16,049 nt of DNA from Sulfurovum sp. (GTDB lineage: Bacteria > Campylobacterota > Campylobacteria > Campylobacterales > Sulfurovaceae), in the NCBI GenBank assembly GCA_027038155.1, contig JALVXW010000055.1, positions 1 through 16,049 on the forward strand, written 5' to 3'. Positions 9,346 through 15,403 of the stretch are shown piece after piece. The notes under the pieces are model-generated. The model worked only from the letters and a program-made list of their open reading frames with translations, was not told where the DNA came from and searched no databases. The position numbers and the translations under genes are program-made. Position 1 is the stretch's first letter. Every line of letters starts with the position of its first letter.

Positions 9346-9361
9346 AGAGCCATGTGGCTCT
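9346..9361 (-). terminator. Weak terminator or attenuator hairpin after rplJ
   Basis: GC-rich 6-bp stem AGAGCC/GGCTCT with a 4-nt loop, 7 nt after the rplJ stop, followed in RNA by UUAAAUUU. The short U-rich tail suggests partial termination or a pause site rather than complete termination, since rplL and rpoBC lie downstream. Confidence 0.4.
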
Positions 9362-9368
9362 CACCACG

Positions 9369-9854
9369 CTACGCCTCTTCTTCTTTTTTGTTTGCAAGTG
9401 CTTGCAAACCAATAGTAAAGTTTTGCACTGGTGCATTCCATACATTAAGAAGCATACCAAGTAACTCATCTCTAGTAGGTAATTTAGCCATTGCATTAAT
9501 GGTTTCCATACTAGCAACTTCACCTTGAATTAAACCCGTTTTAATCGCAAAACTGTCTTTAAACTCAGTTGCTGCTTTATCGGCTATCTTACAAGGTGTT
9601 ACTTGTGCATCACCCCAGACTACAAGGTTTGTCTCTGTAAATTCAATATCTTCACACCCAGCATTTTTCAATGCAATACGTGCGAGTCTGTTTTTTACAA
9701 CTTTGACTTTTGTATCTTCAGCTTTTGCAAGATTTCTTACAGTCTCAAGATTTTCAACTGTCATACCTTTGTAATCACAAACGATAATAGCACCAGCATC
9801 TTTGAACGCCGCTGTCATTTCAGCAACAAGTTCTTCTTTTCTAGCTCTAGTCAT
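9369..9854 (-). CDS. rplJ: Large ribosomal subunit protein uL10 (L10)
   Basis: Base of the L7/L12 stalk; binds 23S rRNA and, in many bacteria, its own mRNA leader. The protein is 161 aa from the chosen ATG at 9854, the normal family size. It begins MTRARKEELVAEM, contains the typical segment AIIVCDYKGMTVENLETVRN and KVVKNRLARIAL, and ends in a helical region (ELLGMLLNVWNAPVQNF) followed by a short acidic tail that fits the L12-binding helix. The open frame extends 16 codons upstream to 9902, but that stretch is leader RNA. AAGGAG at 9866-9861 stands 6 nt before 9854 and fixes the start. It lies 188 nt downstream of rplA and 81 nt before rplL, and is probably autoregulated through the leader fold described separately. 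Confidence 0.97.
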   Translation of the reverse strand: MTRARKEELVAEMTAAFKDAGAIIVCDYKGMTVENLETVRNLAKAEDTKVKVVKNRLARIALKNAGCEDIEFTETNLVVWGDAQVTPCKIADKAATEFKDSFAIKTGLIQGEVASMETINAMAKLPTRDELLGMLLNVWNAPVQNFTIGLQALANKKEEEA

Positions 9855-9875
9855 ATATTTCTCCTTCCGACCTCT

Positions 9876-9942
9876 AAAAGGGTATAGGAGTATCCTACAC
9901 ATCTACTCTTTCAAGTAAACTAATTAAGCTTTCGCCCCTTTT
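9876..9942 (-). promoter_or_regulatory. L10-leader-like RNA fold upstream of rplJ
   Basis: The leader RNA of rplJ can close with AAAAGGG (9942-9936) pairing with CCCTTTT (9882-9876). Inside are a GC-GAAA-GC mini-hairpin with a GNRA loop (9935-9928) and, next to the closing helix, the hairpin TAGGA-TAC-TCCTA (9897-9885). The layout, a multi-branched leader ending just before the SD site, resembles the known L10 leader through which L10 or the L10-L12 complex represses translation. Membership in that RNA family is inferred from position and fold and was not scored. Confidence 0.5.
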
Positions 9943-9958
9943 ATCTTAGATCTAAGAT
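9943..9958. repeat. 16-bp perfect palindrome in the rplJ leader
   Basis: ATCTTAGATCTAAGAT reads the same on both strands. In RNA it would be a 6-bp hairpin with a GATC loop at the very 5' end of a transcript from the promoter candidate next to it. It could be a 5'-end stabiliser, a protein operator, or chance in AT-rich DNA. Confidence 0.35.
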
Positions 9959-9985
9959 TATGAGTAGTAAACAGATTACCCTCAA
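9957..9985 (-). promoter_or_regulatory. Candidate promoter for the rplJL-rpoBC part
   Basis: TTGAGG at 9985-9980, a 17-nt spacer and CATAAT at 9962-9957 (4 of 6 and 5 of 6 consensus matches). It sits just after the terminator-like hairpin at 9983-10011 and before the leader fold, where E. coli also has its L10-operon promoter. The match is moderate. Confidence 0.35.
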
Positions 9986-10011
9986 AAAAGTACTATACAA
10001 GTACTTTTTTG
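9983..10011. terminator. Bidirectional-looking terminator hairpin between rplA and rplJ
   Basis: Perfect 12-bp inverted repeat, CAAAAAAGTACT and AGTACTTTTTTG, with a 5-nt loop. The core GTACT stem is followed by six T on both strands, so it could act as a weak intrinsic terminator in either direction. Since rplJ lies downstream on the minus strand, partial termination or attenuation is the likely role. Confidence 0.5.
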
Positions 10012-10018
10012 AAAATAA

Positions 10019-10040
10019 TAAAGAGACCAATGTCTCTTTA
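10019..10040 (-). terminator. Hairpin just after rplA
   Basis: Perfect 9-bp inverted repeat TAAAGAGAC/GTCTCTTTA with a 4-nt loop, 2 nt after the rplA stop. It is followed in RNA by a loosely U-rich stretch (UUAUUUUC). Together with the next hairpin it probably ends or attenuates the rplKA transcript. Confidence 0.5.
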
Positions 10041-10042
10041 TT

Positions 10043-10747
10043 TTACTTCATATCCATTAGTTCGGTAGTATCTAGTGTAATAGAGGGACTCATTGTAAGC
10101 GAAATCGCACCATTTGTGATAAATCTTCCTTTAGCAGAAGCTGGTTTAGCCTTATTTATTGTTTCAAGGAATGTTACAAAGTTCTCTTTAATAGCCTCTT
10201 GTGAAAACGAAATTTTACCAATTCCAGCATGAATATTTCCTTTTTTATCAACCCTAAAGTTTACCTGTCCACCTTTGGCATTTTCAACTGCTTTGGCAAC
10301 ATCCATCGTTACTGTACCTGTTTTAGGGTTTGGCATAAGCCCCTTTGGTCCAAGAATTCTTGCTACTTTACCAAGCACACCCATCATATCAGGTGTAGAG
10401 ATGACAATATCAAAATCAATTTTACCTGCTTGAATATCTTCAATGAGGTCTGCTGCACCAACAAGATCAGCTCCTGCTGCTTTAGCTTCATCAGCCTTTG
10501 CATCTTTGGCAAATACTGCAACCCTTACTGTTTTACCTGTTCCATGAGGAAGAACAACCGATCCTCTCACCATCTGGTCTGCATGTCTTGGATCAACATT
10601 TAAATTAAGTGCAACTTCAACTGTTTCATCAAATTTTGCTGATTTAAGATCTTTAAGTGTTTTCATTGCTTCGTCAACACTATACGCTTTAGTAACATCT
10701 ACTTTTTTAAGTAGTGCTTCTCTTCTTTTACTTGGTTTTTTTGCCAT
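10043..10747 (-). CDS. rplA: Large ribosomal subunit protein uL1 (L1)
   Basis: Protein of the mobile L1 stalk of the 50S subunit near the tRNA exit site; in many bacteria it represses the rplKA mRNA. The 234 aa match the family. Domain I holds the FDETVEVALNLNVDPRHADQ region, and domain II carries the L1 signature GPKGLMPNPKTGTVT and is followed by NFRVDKKGNIHAGIGK. The ATG at 10747 has GGAG 7 nt upstream. It follows rplK by 80 nt, a gap that contains a small hairpin, and two hairpins stand directly after its stop, so rplK-rplA looks like one regulatory unit. I did not identify a convincing L1 target site before rplK. Confidence 0.98.
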   Translation of the reverse strand: MAKKPSKRREALLKKVDVTKAYSVDEAMKTLKDLKSAKFDETVEVALNLNVDPRHADQMVRGSVVLPHGTGKTVRVAVFAKDAKADEAKAAGADLVGAADLIEDIQAGKIDFDIVISTPDMMGVLGKVARILGPKGLMPNPKTGTVTMDVAKAVENAKGGQVNFRVDKKGNIHAGIGKISFSQEAIKENFVTFLETINKAKPASAKGRFITNGAISLTMSPSITLDTTELMDMK

Positions 10748-10770
10748 TTTAATTCTCCGCTTTTATGCTC

Positions 10771-10792
10771 CCACATTTTTTAAATCATGTGG
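10771..10792 (-). repeat. Small hairpin between rplK and rplA
   Basis: CCACAT/ATGTGG, a 6-bp stem with a 10-nt A/T-rich loop, about 24 nt before the rplA start. There is no terminator tail. It may tune rplA translation or be an mRNA processing site; function is unknown. Confidence 0.35.
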
Positions 10793-10827
10793 TTAAAGAT
10801 TTTGTTTTAAACCTTAGACAGTTTTAA

Positions 10828-11253
10828 CTAGTCTACTATTTCAACACCCATACTTCTACAAGTTCCAGCGATAATATTTGCCGCCATCTCTTTATCATTC
10901 GTATTCATATCAACAATTTTTCTCTCAATGATTTCATCAAGTTTTGCTTTTGTGATCGTTCCAACTTTTGTTGTAATAGGGTTATCCGTACCTTTTTTAA
11001 TCCCTGCAGCCTTCATAATGAGCTCAGAAGCAGGGGGTTGTTTAGTCTCCATTGTAAAACTTTTATCTGCATATACAGTTACAATTACTGGAACCTTAAA
11101 TCCCATTTGATCTTTTGTTTTTTCATTAAATGCTTTACAAAATTCCATAATATTTACACCACGTTGTCCAAGTGCTGGACCTACTGGCGGTGATGGATTT
11201 GCAGCACCAGCTGGAATCATCATTTTAAACTTTTCAGCTATCTTTTTTGCCAT
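10828..11253 (-). CDS. rplK: Large ribosomal subunit protein uL11 (L11)
   Basis: Protein of the GTPase-associated centre of the 50S subunit, needed for RelA activation and the binding site of thiostrepton-type antibiotics together with 23S rRNA. It has 141 aa, the family length. The N-terminal domain has the proline-rich segment NPSPPVGPALGQRGVNIMEF (about residues 19-38); the C-terminal rRNA-binding domain carries KTKVGT-like TTKVGTITKAKLDEI and ends with GTCRSMGVEIVD, as in other L11 proteins. The ATG at 11253 has AAGGA 7 nt upstream. It lies 36 nt after nusG and is probably cotranscribed with it and with rplA. Confidence 0.98.
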   Translation of the reverse strand: MAKKIAEKFKMMIPAGAANPSPPVGPALGQRGVNIMEFCKAFNEKTKDQMGFKVPVIVTVYADKSFTMETKQPPASELIMKAAGIKKGTDNPITTKVGTITKAKLDEIIERKIVDMNTNDKEMAANIIAGTCRSMGVEIVD

Positions 11254-11289
11254 CTGTTCTTCCTTTGTTTGATTTGACCCAAAAGGTCT

Positions 11290-11820
11290 TTATATAATTT
11301 TTTCTACTTGAGTGTAGAGGATTTCAACGGGTGTATTTCTACCAAAAATTGAAACATTTAACTTTAATTTTCCATGGTCAAGGTCATACTCCTCTACCAT
11401 ACCTGTAAAGTTGGCAAACGGTCCATCAATAATACGCACCATTTCTCCTGTTTCAAAATCAACCTTAGGACGTGGAGCAGATTTATTCTCCATTTTTTCT
11501 AAGATATTTTTTACATCCGATGCTGCCAAAGCAGTAGGTGTCTTTTGTTCACCGATAAATCTAGATACTCTTGGTAACGACTGAATCTTGTGCCAAAGAT
11601 CAGTATCCAGGTCTATATGTGCGAAAGCATACCCTGAGTACAATGTTCTCTCTGTAATCTTTTTTTCACCATTTTTTACTTCAATTACCTCTTCTGTAGG
11701 AACCACAATACGATCAACTTTTTCTTCGATACCATAATCTTTTACAAGTTGTTCAATTGCCCTTTTAACTGATTGCTCAGATCCTGAATAGGTTTGAATT
11801 GCATACCATTGAAAAGCCAT
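11290..11820 (-). CDS. nusG: Transcription termination/antitermination protein NusG
   Basis: Elongation factor that binds RNA polymerase at the clamp, supports processivity and Rho function, and can link the polymerase to the ribosome. It has 176 aa. The NGN domain (about residues 1-115) starts with FQWYAIQTYSGSE and contains LYSGYAFAHIDLD and SRFIG. The C-terminal KOW domain (about 120-176) has GEMVRIIDGPFANFTGMVEE. The ATG at 11820 has AGGA at 11830-11827, 6 nt upstream, which overlaps the secE stop codon; the two genes are 8 nt apart and almost surely translationally coupled. The order secE-nusG-rplK is the standard bacterial one. Confidence 0.98.
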   Translation of the reverse strand: MAFQWYAIQTYSGSEQSVKRAIEQLVKDYGIEEKVDRIVVPTEEVIEVKNGEKKITERTLYSGYAFAHIDLDTDLWHKIQSLPRVSRFIGEQKTPTALAASDVKNILEKMENKSAPRPKVDFETGEMVRIIDGPFANFTGMVEEYDLDHGKLKLNVSIFGRNTPVEILYTQVEKII

Positions 11821-11828
11821 TGTCTATC

Positions 11829-12008
11829 CTACAAAACTGATGATACGATTGATGACATTAAAAGGTCAACCAATGCTAAAAATATTGATATTACAGTAAC
11901 CACTAGAATAACTGCTAAAAATGCTTGTCTTACTTGTACTTTTGTTGGAAATATTACTTTATGAATCTCCGCTCTCGCGTTTGCAATAAATGTTGAAATT
12001 TTTCCCAT
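11829..12008 (-). CDS. secE: Preprotein translocase subunit SecE
   Basis: Small essential subunit that clamps SecY in the inner-membrane translocon. It has 59 aa from the chosen start, the short single-pass form. An amphipathic cytoplasmic helix (about residues 5-18, FIANARAEIHKV) precedes the conserved hinge, here FPT where many species have WPT, then one transmembrane helix (about 29-50, AFLAVILVVTVISIFLALVDLL). The frame stays open upstream to 12059, but those 17 codons run into tRNA-Trp. The ATG at 12008 has AAAGGT 7 nt upstream, only 18 nt from the encoded CCA end of the tRNA, so the message must be released by tRNA processing and begins almost at the SD site. Confidence 0.95.
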   Translation of the reverse strand: MGKISTFIANARAEIHKVIFPTKVQVRQAFLAVILVVTVISIFLALVDLLMSSIVSSVL

Positions 12009-12026
12009 ATGTATTACCTTTTTTTG

Positions 12027-12102
12027 TGGCAGGCCAAGAGGGACTCGAACCCACGGCACCTGGTTTTGGAGACCAGTGCTCTACCAACTGAGCTATTGGC
12101 CT
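12027..12102 (-). tRNA. tRNA-Trp (anticodon CCA)
   Basis: 76 nt including an encoded CCA end (12029-12027). The acceptor stem AGGCCAA/TTGGCCT pairs perfectly over 7 bp and the T-loop has GTTCGAG. The anticodon stem CTGGT/ACCAG encloses CTCCAAA, anticodon CCA at 12069-12067. It lies between rpmG and secE, its common place in bacteria. Confidence 0.97.
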
Positions 12103-12149
12103 AAATTAACACCAAAGCTAAAAGCTCTGATATTAAAAAAGTATGATGC

Positions 12150-12302
12150 TTAGAGTTTCATCTCTTTATGTACGGTATGGCATTTACACCATTTACAATA
12201 CTTTTTAAGAGCAAGTTTCTCTGTTGTTGTCTTTTTATTTTTTGTGGTGTGATAATTACGTCTTGTACATTTCTCACAACCTAGGTGAACTGTTTCTCTC
12301 AT
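12150..12302 (-). CDS. rpmG: Large ribosomal subunit protein bL33 (L33)
   Basis: A 50-aa 50S subunit protein near the E site. I translated it by hand: it starts MRETVHLGCEKC and ends YCKWCKCHTVHKEMKL. Two Cys pairs, C9/C12 and C36/C39 (with C41 close by), form the zinc ribbon of the C-plus type of L33. The NYHTTKNKK segment and the C-terminal HTVHKEMK match the family pattern (N-Y-x-T-x-K-N and H-T-x-H-K-E). The ATG at 12302 has AGGAG at 12313-12309 with 6-nt spacing. It sits between tuf and tRNA-Trp-secE, the usual neighbourhood of rpmG. It is short enough to be missed by a 60-aa cut-off. Confidence 0.96.
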   Translation of the reverse strand: MRETVHLGCEKCTRRNYHTTKNKKTTTEKLALKKYCKWCKCHTVHKEMKL

Positions 12303-12322
12303 TACTATCTCCTATAATAAGT

Positions 12323-12350
12323 TTGCAAGAAGGAATTTTTCCCCTTGCAA
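12323..12350 (-). repeat. Hairpin between tuf and rpmG
   Basis: TTGCAAG/CTTGCAA (7 bp) extended by GGGA/TCCT with one G-U pair and a one-base bulge. It begins 9 nt after the tuf stop. Only ACTTATTATAGG follows in RNA, so it is not a clear terminator; it may stabilise the tuf 3' end or weaken read-through into rpmG. Confidence 0.45.
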
Positions 12351-12359
12351 GTGTTTCTC

Positions 12360-13568
12360 TTAAGCAAGAATCTTAGAAACAACACCAGCACCAACTGTTC
12401 TACCACCTTCACGGATAGCAAACTTAGTACCTTGATCCATTGCAACTGGAGCGATAAGTTCAACATTTACTTTAACATTATCTCCAGGCATAACCATCTC
12501 TGTGCCCTCTTGAAGTTGTACTGAACCTGTTACATCTGTTGTACGTACATAGAACTGTGGTCTATAGTTGTTAAAGAATGGTGTATGTCTACCACCCTCT
12601 TCTTTAGTCAATACATAGATTTCAGCTTCAAATTTAGTATGAGGTGTAATAGAGCCTGGTTTACAAAGAACCATACCTCTTTGTACATCATCTTTGGCAG
12701 TACCACGAAGAAGTACACCACAGTTATCACCTGCTTCACCACAATCCATCTCTTTACGGAACATCTCAACGCCAGTTACAGTTGTTTTTTGTGTATCTTT
12801 AAGACCAACGATTTCAATTTCGTCACCTACACATACTTTACCTTGGTCAACTTTACCAGTTACAACTGTACCACGACCTTGGATTGTAAAGATATCTTCA
12901 ATTGCCATAAGGAAATCTTTGTCAGTCTCTCTTTTTGGCTCTGGAATATAAGCATCTACCTCATCCATAAGTTTATAGATTTTTTCTGACCACTCACCAG
13001 CATTTCCAGCTTTTGCTTCTTCCAGTGCCTGGAATGCAGAACCAGCAACGATTGGTGTATCATCACCTGGGAAATCATACTCAGAAAGAAGTTCACGTAC
13101 TTCCATCTCTACAAGCTCCAACATCTCCTCTTTGTCTTCATCATCAAGTTGATCTTCTTTGTTTAAGAATACAACAATATATGGTACACCTACTTGTTTA
13201 GAGAGAAGAATATGCTCTCTTGTTTGAGCCATTGGTCCATCAGTAGAAGCAATAACAAGAATTGCACCATCCATTTGAGCAGCACCAGTAATCATATTTT
13301 TAACGTAATCGGCGTGCCCTGGACAGTCTACGTGAGCGTAGTGTCTTGTGTCAGTTTCATACTCTACGTGAGAAGTAGCAATAGTAATTCCTCTTTCTCT
13401 CTCTTCTGGAGCATTATCAATTTGATCATAATCCATTGTTGCTTGACCATTTTTAAGCCCGAGACACATTGTAATCGCAGCTGTTAATGTAGTTTTTCCG
13501 TGGTCAACGTGACCGATTGTACCGATGTTAACGTGCGGTTTCGTACGTTCAAATTTTTCTTTAGCCAT
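12360..13568 (-). CDS. tuf: Elongation factor Tu
   Basis: GTPase that brings aminoacyl-tRNA to the ribosome. It has 402 aa, slightly longer than the usual 393-399. G1 is GHVDHGKT at 19-26, switch I has RGITI at 59-63, G3 is DCPGH at 81-85 with H85 as the catalytic histidine, and G4 is NKED at 136-139. Domains II and III follow, with GRGTVVTGKVDQG and GGRHTPFF...RPQFYVRTTDVTG and the final GRTVGAGVVSKI. NKEDQLDDEDKEE after G4 is unlike the NKCDMVDDEE of E. coli and, from memory, typical of Campylobacterota. The ATG at 13568 has AGGAG 6 nt upstream. It is downstream of four tRNA genes, with its own promoter candidate and a large hairpin in between. Confidence 0.98.
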   Translation of the reverse strand: MAKEKFERTKPHVNIGTIGHVDHGKTTLTAAITMCLGLKNGQATMDYDQIDNAPEERERGITIATSHVEYETDTRHYAHVDCPGHADYVKNMITGAAQMDGAILVIASTDGPMAQTREHILLSKQVGVPYIVVFLNKEDQLDDEDKEEMLELVEMEVRELLSEYDFPGDDTPIVAGSAFQALEEAKAGNAGEWSEKIYKLMDEVDAYIPEPKRETDKDFLMAIEDIFTIQGRGTVVTGKVDQGKVCVGDEIEIVGLKDTQKTTVTGVEMFRKEMDCGEAGDNCGVLLRGTAKDDVQRGMVLCKPGSITPHTKFEAEIYVLTKEEGGRHTPFFNNYRPQFYVRTTDVTGSVQLQEGTEMVMPGDNVKVNVELIAPVAMDQGTKFAIREGGRTVGAGVVSKILA

Positions 13569-13604
13569 GCTTTTCTCCTAGCGTAAATGTTTTATAAAGG
13601 CAGT

Positions 13605-13610
13605 ATTATA
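13605..13610 (-). promoter_or_regulatory. -10 box of a candidate tuf promoter
   Basis: Perfect TATAAT 36 nt before the tuf start codon. A TTGACT lies upstream (13630-13625) but the 14-nt spacer is shorter than the ideal 17. Campylobacterota vegetative promoters often rely on the -10 box with weak -35 sequences, so activity is plausible and would let tuf be made independently of the tRNA transcript. Confidence 0.5.
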
Positions 13611-13640
13611 CCCAAATCTTCTTAAGTCAATATTAACCTA

Positions 13641-13682
13641 TATGGACAGGAGTATAGTATACATACTACACACTTGTCCATA
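13641..13682 (-). repeat. 42-nt two-part hairpin between tRNA-Thr and tuf
   Basis: An outer 8-bp helix (TATGGACA/TGTCCATA) is followed by a 3x3 internal loop and an inner 9-bp helix (GTGTAGTAT/ATACTATAC, one G-U) with a minimal loop. No U-tract follows. Between a tRNA cluster and tuf it could be an RNase III or other processing site separating the tRNA precursor from the message, or a 5' stabiliser. Confidence 0.6.
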
Positions 13683-13699
13683 CTTGGTTTTAGTATTTC

Positions 13700-13774
<75 letters not shown>

Positions 13775-13878
13775 ATAATGAAATGATCATTAAATATAAA
13801 ATTGTTATAAGTGTTTGTGATTTATAGTAATGTGAAGTAGTGTAAATAATTATTCACATCAGCTCCCAGATTATACTA

Positions 13879-13954
13879 TGGAGCGGGCGAAGGGATTCGA
13901 ACCCTCGACAGCCTGCTTGGAAGGCAGGAACTCTAGCCACTGAGCTACGCCCGC
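13879..13954 (-). tRNA. tRNA-Gly (anticodon TCC)
   Basis: 76 nt including encoded CCA. Acceptor GCGGGCG/CGCCCGC pairs perfectly; anticodon stem CCTGC/GCAGG encloses CTTCCAA with anticodon TCC at 13921-13919; T-loop GTTCGAA. It lies 11 nt after tRNA-Tyr, so both come from one precursor. A 104-nt AT-rich gap with no gene separates it from tRNA-Thr(GGT). Confidence 0.97.
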
Positions 13955-13965
13955 ATAGGCAAACA

Positions 13966-14050
<85 letters not shown>

Positions 14051-14091
14051 ATAATGTTTAATTTTCTGGTCAAACACTGATAAAAATTTCA

Positions 14092-14168
14092 TGGAGCTGG
14101 TAAAGGGACTCGAACCCCCGACCTGCTGATTACAAATCAGCTGCTCTAGCCAGCTGAGCTACACCAGC
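14092..14168 (-). tRNA. tRNA-Thr (anticodon TGT)
   Basis: 77 nt including encoded CCA (14094-14092). Acceptor GCTGGTG/TACCAGC pairs with one G-U at the base; anticodon stem GCTGA/TCAGC encloses TTTGTAA with anticodon TGT at 14134-14132; T-loop GTTCGAG. First gene of the cluster, about 33 nt after the predicted transcription start. Confidence 0.97.
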
Positions 14169-14327
14169 ACCATCATTCAAAAGCTATTGCTATTTAAATG
14201 GACGGGAATTATAGACAAATAGATTTTAAATGTCAAGGTTTTTTTGTAAAAAAATATAAATTTCTTCTTTTTTTAGATAATTTCTATAGAATATCACGAT
14301 AAAAATACGCTAAAAAGAGGCATACTC
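14169..14327. other. Divergent intergenic region between the tRNA cluster and yaaA
   Basis: 159 nt, very A/T-rich, with no gene. Besides the strong minus-strand promoter it must hold the plus-strand promoter of yaaA. The best -10-like sequences for that direction are GATAAT (14276-14281) and TATAGAAT nearby, after a run of T; neither has a clear -35 box, as is common in Campylobacterota. I see no terminator or operator that I can name. Confidence 0.6.
14208..14236 (-). promoter_or_regulatory. Full-consensus promoter of the tRNA-tuf cluster
   Basis: TTGACA at 14236-14231, an exact 17-nt spacer and TATAAT at 14213-14208, all twelve consensus bases matched. It is followed by a GC-rich start region (TCCCGTCC), typical of stable-RNA promoters under stringent control, and preceded by A/T tracts (14237-14262) that look like an UP element. 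Predicted start of transcription is near 14201, about 33 nt before tRNA-Thr(TGT). That it is stringently controlled is inference. Confidence 0.85.
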
Positions 14328-15065
14328 ATGAAAATCCTACTCGCACCAAGTGAAACAAAAAAATCTGGAGGAGAACTCCCTTTTCATCCCAACAGACTTT
14401 TTTTGAAAGCATTGGCTCCTCATCGTATGAAACTTTTACATACTTATATCAATATTTTACAACAGGGAGATATACAAGTACTCTCTAAAATGTTTGGCAT
14501 AAAAAAAGAATCTGATATCCTCAAATACAAAAAAGATATGGCCCATGAACTTACCATGAAAGCAATAGAACGTTACACTGGTGTTGCCTTTGATTATCTT
14601 GGGTATGACAAACTTGACAGTGATGCCCAAACCTATATAGATAACCATGTTATCCTTTTTTCTAATTTATTTGGACCAATTAGAAGTTCAGACTTGATTC
14701 CAGAGTATAAACTTAAACAAGGAGAAGCAGTAGGGAGCATAAAGCCTGAAAAGTTTTACCATGAACACGCTGCCCATCTGATAGAAGAGTATCTTAAAAA
14801 TGAAGAAATACTTGATTTGCGTGCAGGCTTTTATGATAAATTTTATAAACCCACCAAACCCTATACAACTCTAAAATTCATCAAAGATAGCAAAGTTGTC
14901 AGCCATTGGGCTAAAGCCTATAGAGGCATTGTACTACGTGAAATAGCAAAAGCTGGTGTTAGCTCCATAGAAGCATTTATGAAGCTTCCTATAGAGGGAT
15001 TGAGTATTTATGAGATACAGACTAAGAAGAATAAAACTGAAATCATATACAACATAGAGGAATAA
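14328..15065 (+). CDS. yaaA: YaaA family (UPF0246/DUF328) peroxide-stress protein
   Basis: 245 aa, cytosolic, close to the family length of about 250-260. In E. coli, YaaA limits free intracellular iron during hydrogen peroxide stress and the fold has been reported to bind DNA; the exact reaction is not known. Family segments visible here are the N-terminal MKILLAPSETKK, ERYTGVAFDYLGYDKL (about 83-98), LFGPIRSSDLIPEYKLK (about 114-130), the LDLRAGFYDKFYKP block (about 161-175) and SHWAKAYRGIVLREIAKAG (about 190-208). No signal peptide or membrane segment. The ATG at 14328 has AAGAGG 7 nt upstream. It is divergent from the tRNA-tuf cluster and followed after 5 nt by a SUI1-like gene, so the two are probably one transcript. 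Confidence 0.9.
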   Translation: MKILLAPSETKKSGGELPFHPNRLFLKALAPHRMKLLHTYINILQQGDIQVLSKMFGIKKESDILKYKKDMAHELTMKAIERYTGVAFDYLGYDKLDSDAQTYIDNHVILFSNLFGPIRSSDLIPEYKLKQGEAVGSIKPEKFYHEHAAHLIEEYLKNEEILDLRAGFYDKFYKPTKPYTTLKFIKDSKVVSHWAKAYRGIVLREIAKAGVSSIEAFMKLPIEGLSIYEIQTKKNKTEIIYNIEE

Positions 15066-15070
15066 ACAGC

Positions 15071-15403
15071 ATGAAAAATCTATTTGAAATGGGTGCACAT
15101 TTTGATGAGCAAGGTTGGTCTTCGGACAATAAAAACAAACCTTTACCAAAAACAGATACCGAGATAAAGATACCCCAGAAACACCAACTTTACTTGGCAA
15201 AAGAGAAACGTAGGGGCAAAACAGTGACAATTGTCAAACCTTTTTACTTGGCCAAAAATGATTTGCAGCACTTAGTGAAAACCCTTAAGAAGAAGTTGGG
15301 CACAGGAGGCACCGTAAAAGAGAACACGCTGGAGTTTCAAGGAGATATTCCAGAACAGATACGTACACATCTGGAATCTCTAGGGTATCGATTTAAAATC
15401 TAA
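15071..15403 (+). CDS. yciH: SUI1/eIF1-like translation factor (YciH family)
   Basis: 110 aa. The C-terminal two thirds (about residues 45-110) form the SUI1 domain, with the signature KEKRRGKTVTIVKPF followed by HLVKTLKKKLGTGGTVKENTLEFQGDIPEQIRTHLESLGYRFKI; the KKKLGTGGTVK loop is the diagnostic family motif. The first 40 residues are polar and probably flexible. In eukaryotes and archaea the family guards start-codon choice; the E. coli homologue YciH affects initiation fidelity in vitro, and its cellular role in bacteria is less clear. The gene starts 5 nt after yaaA, and its AGAGG (15056-15060) lies inside the yaaA end, with 10-nt spacing, so translation is probably coupled. Its TAA overlaps the stop of the opposing gene. 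Confidence 0.92.
   Translation: MKNLFEMGAHFDEQGWSSDNKNKPLPKTDTEIKIPQKHQLYLAKEKRRGKTVTIVKPFYLAKNDLQHLVKTLKKKLGTGGTVKENTLEFQGDIPEQIRTHLESLGYRFKI

Noticed and set aside
9855..9902. 16-residue N-terminal extension of L10
   Set aside because: It coincides with leader RNA carrying a hairpin and the SD site; the ATG at 9854 has a strong SD and yields the normal family start.
12009..12059. 17-residue N-terminal extension of SecE
   Set aside because: The extension reads into the 3' half of tRNA-Trp; the ATG at 12008 has its own SD site.
13870..13875. TATAAT on the minus strand just after tRNA-Gly as a promoter for tRNA-Thr(GGT)
   Set aside because: No -35-like sequence at a suitable distance, since that position is inside tRNA-Gly, and the gap is so AT-rich that a chance match is likely.
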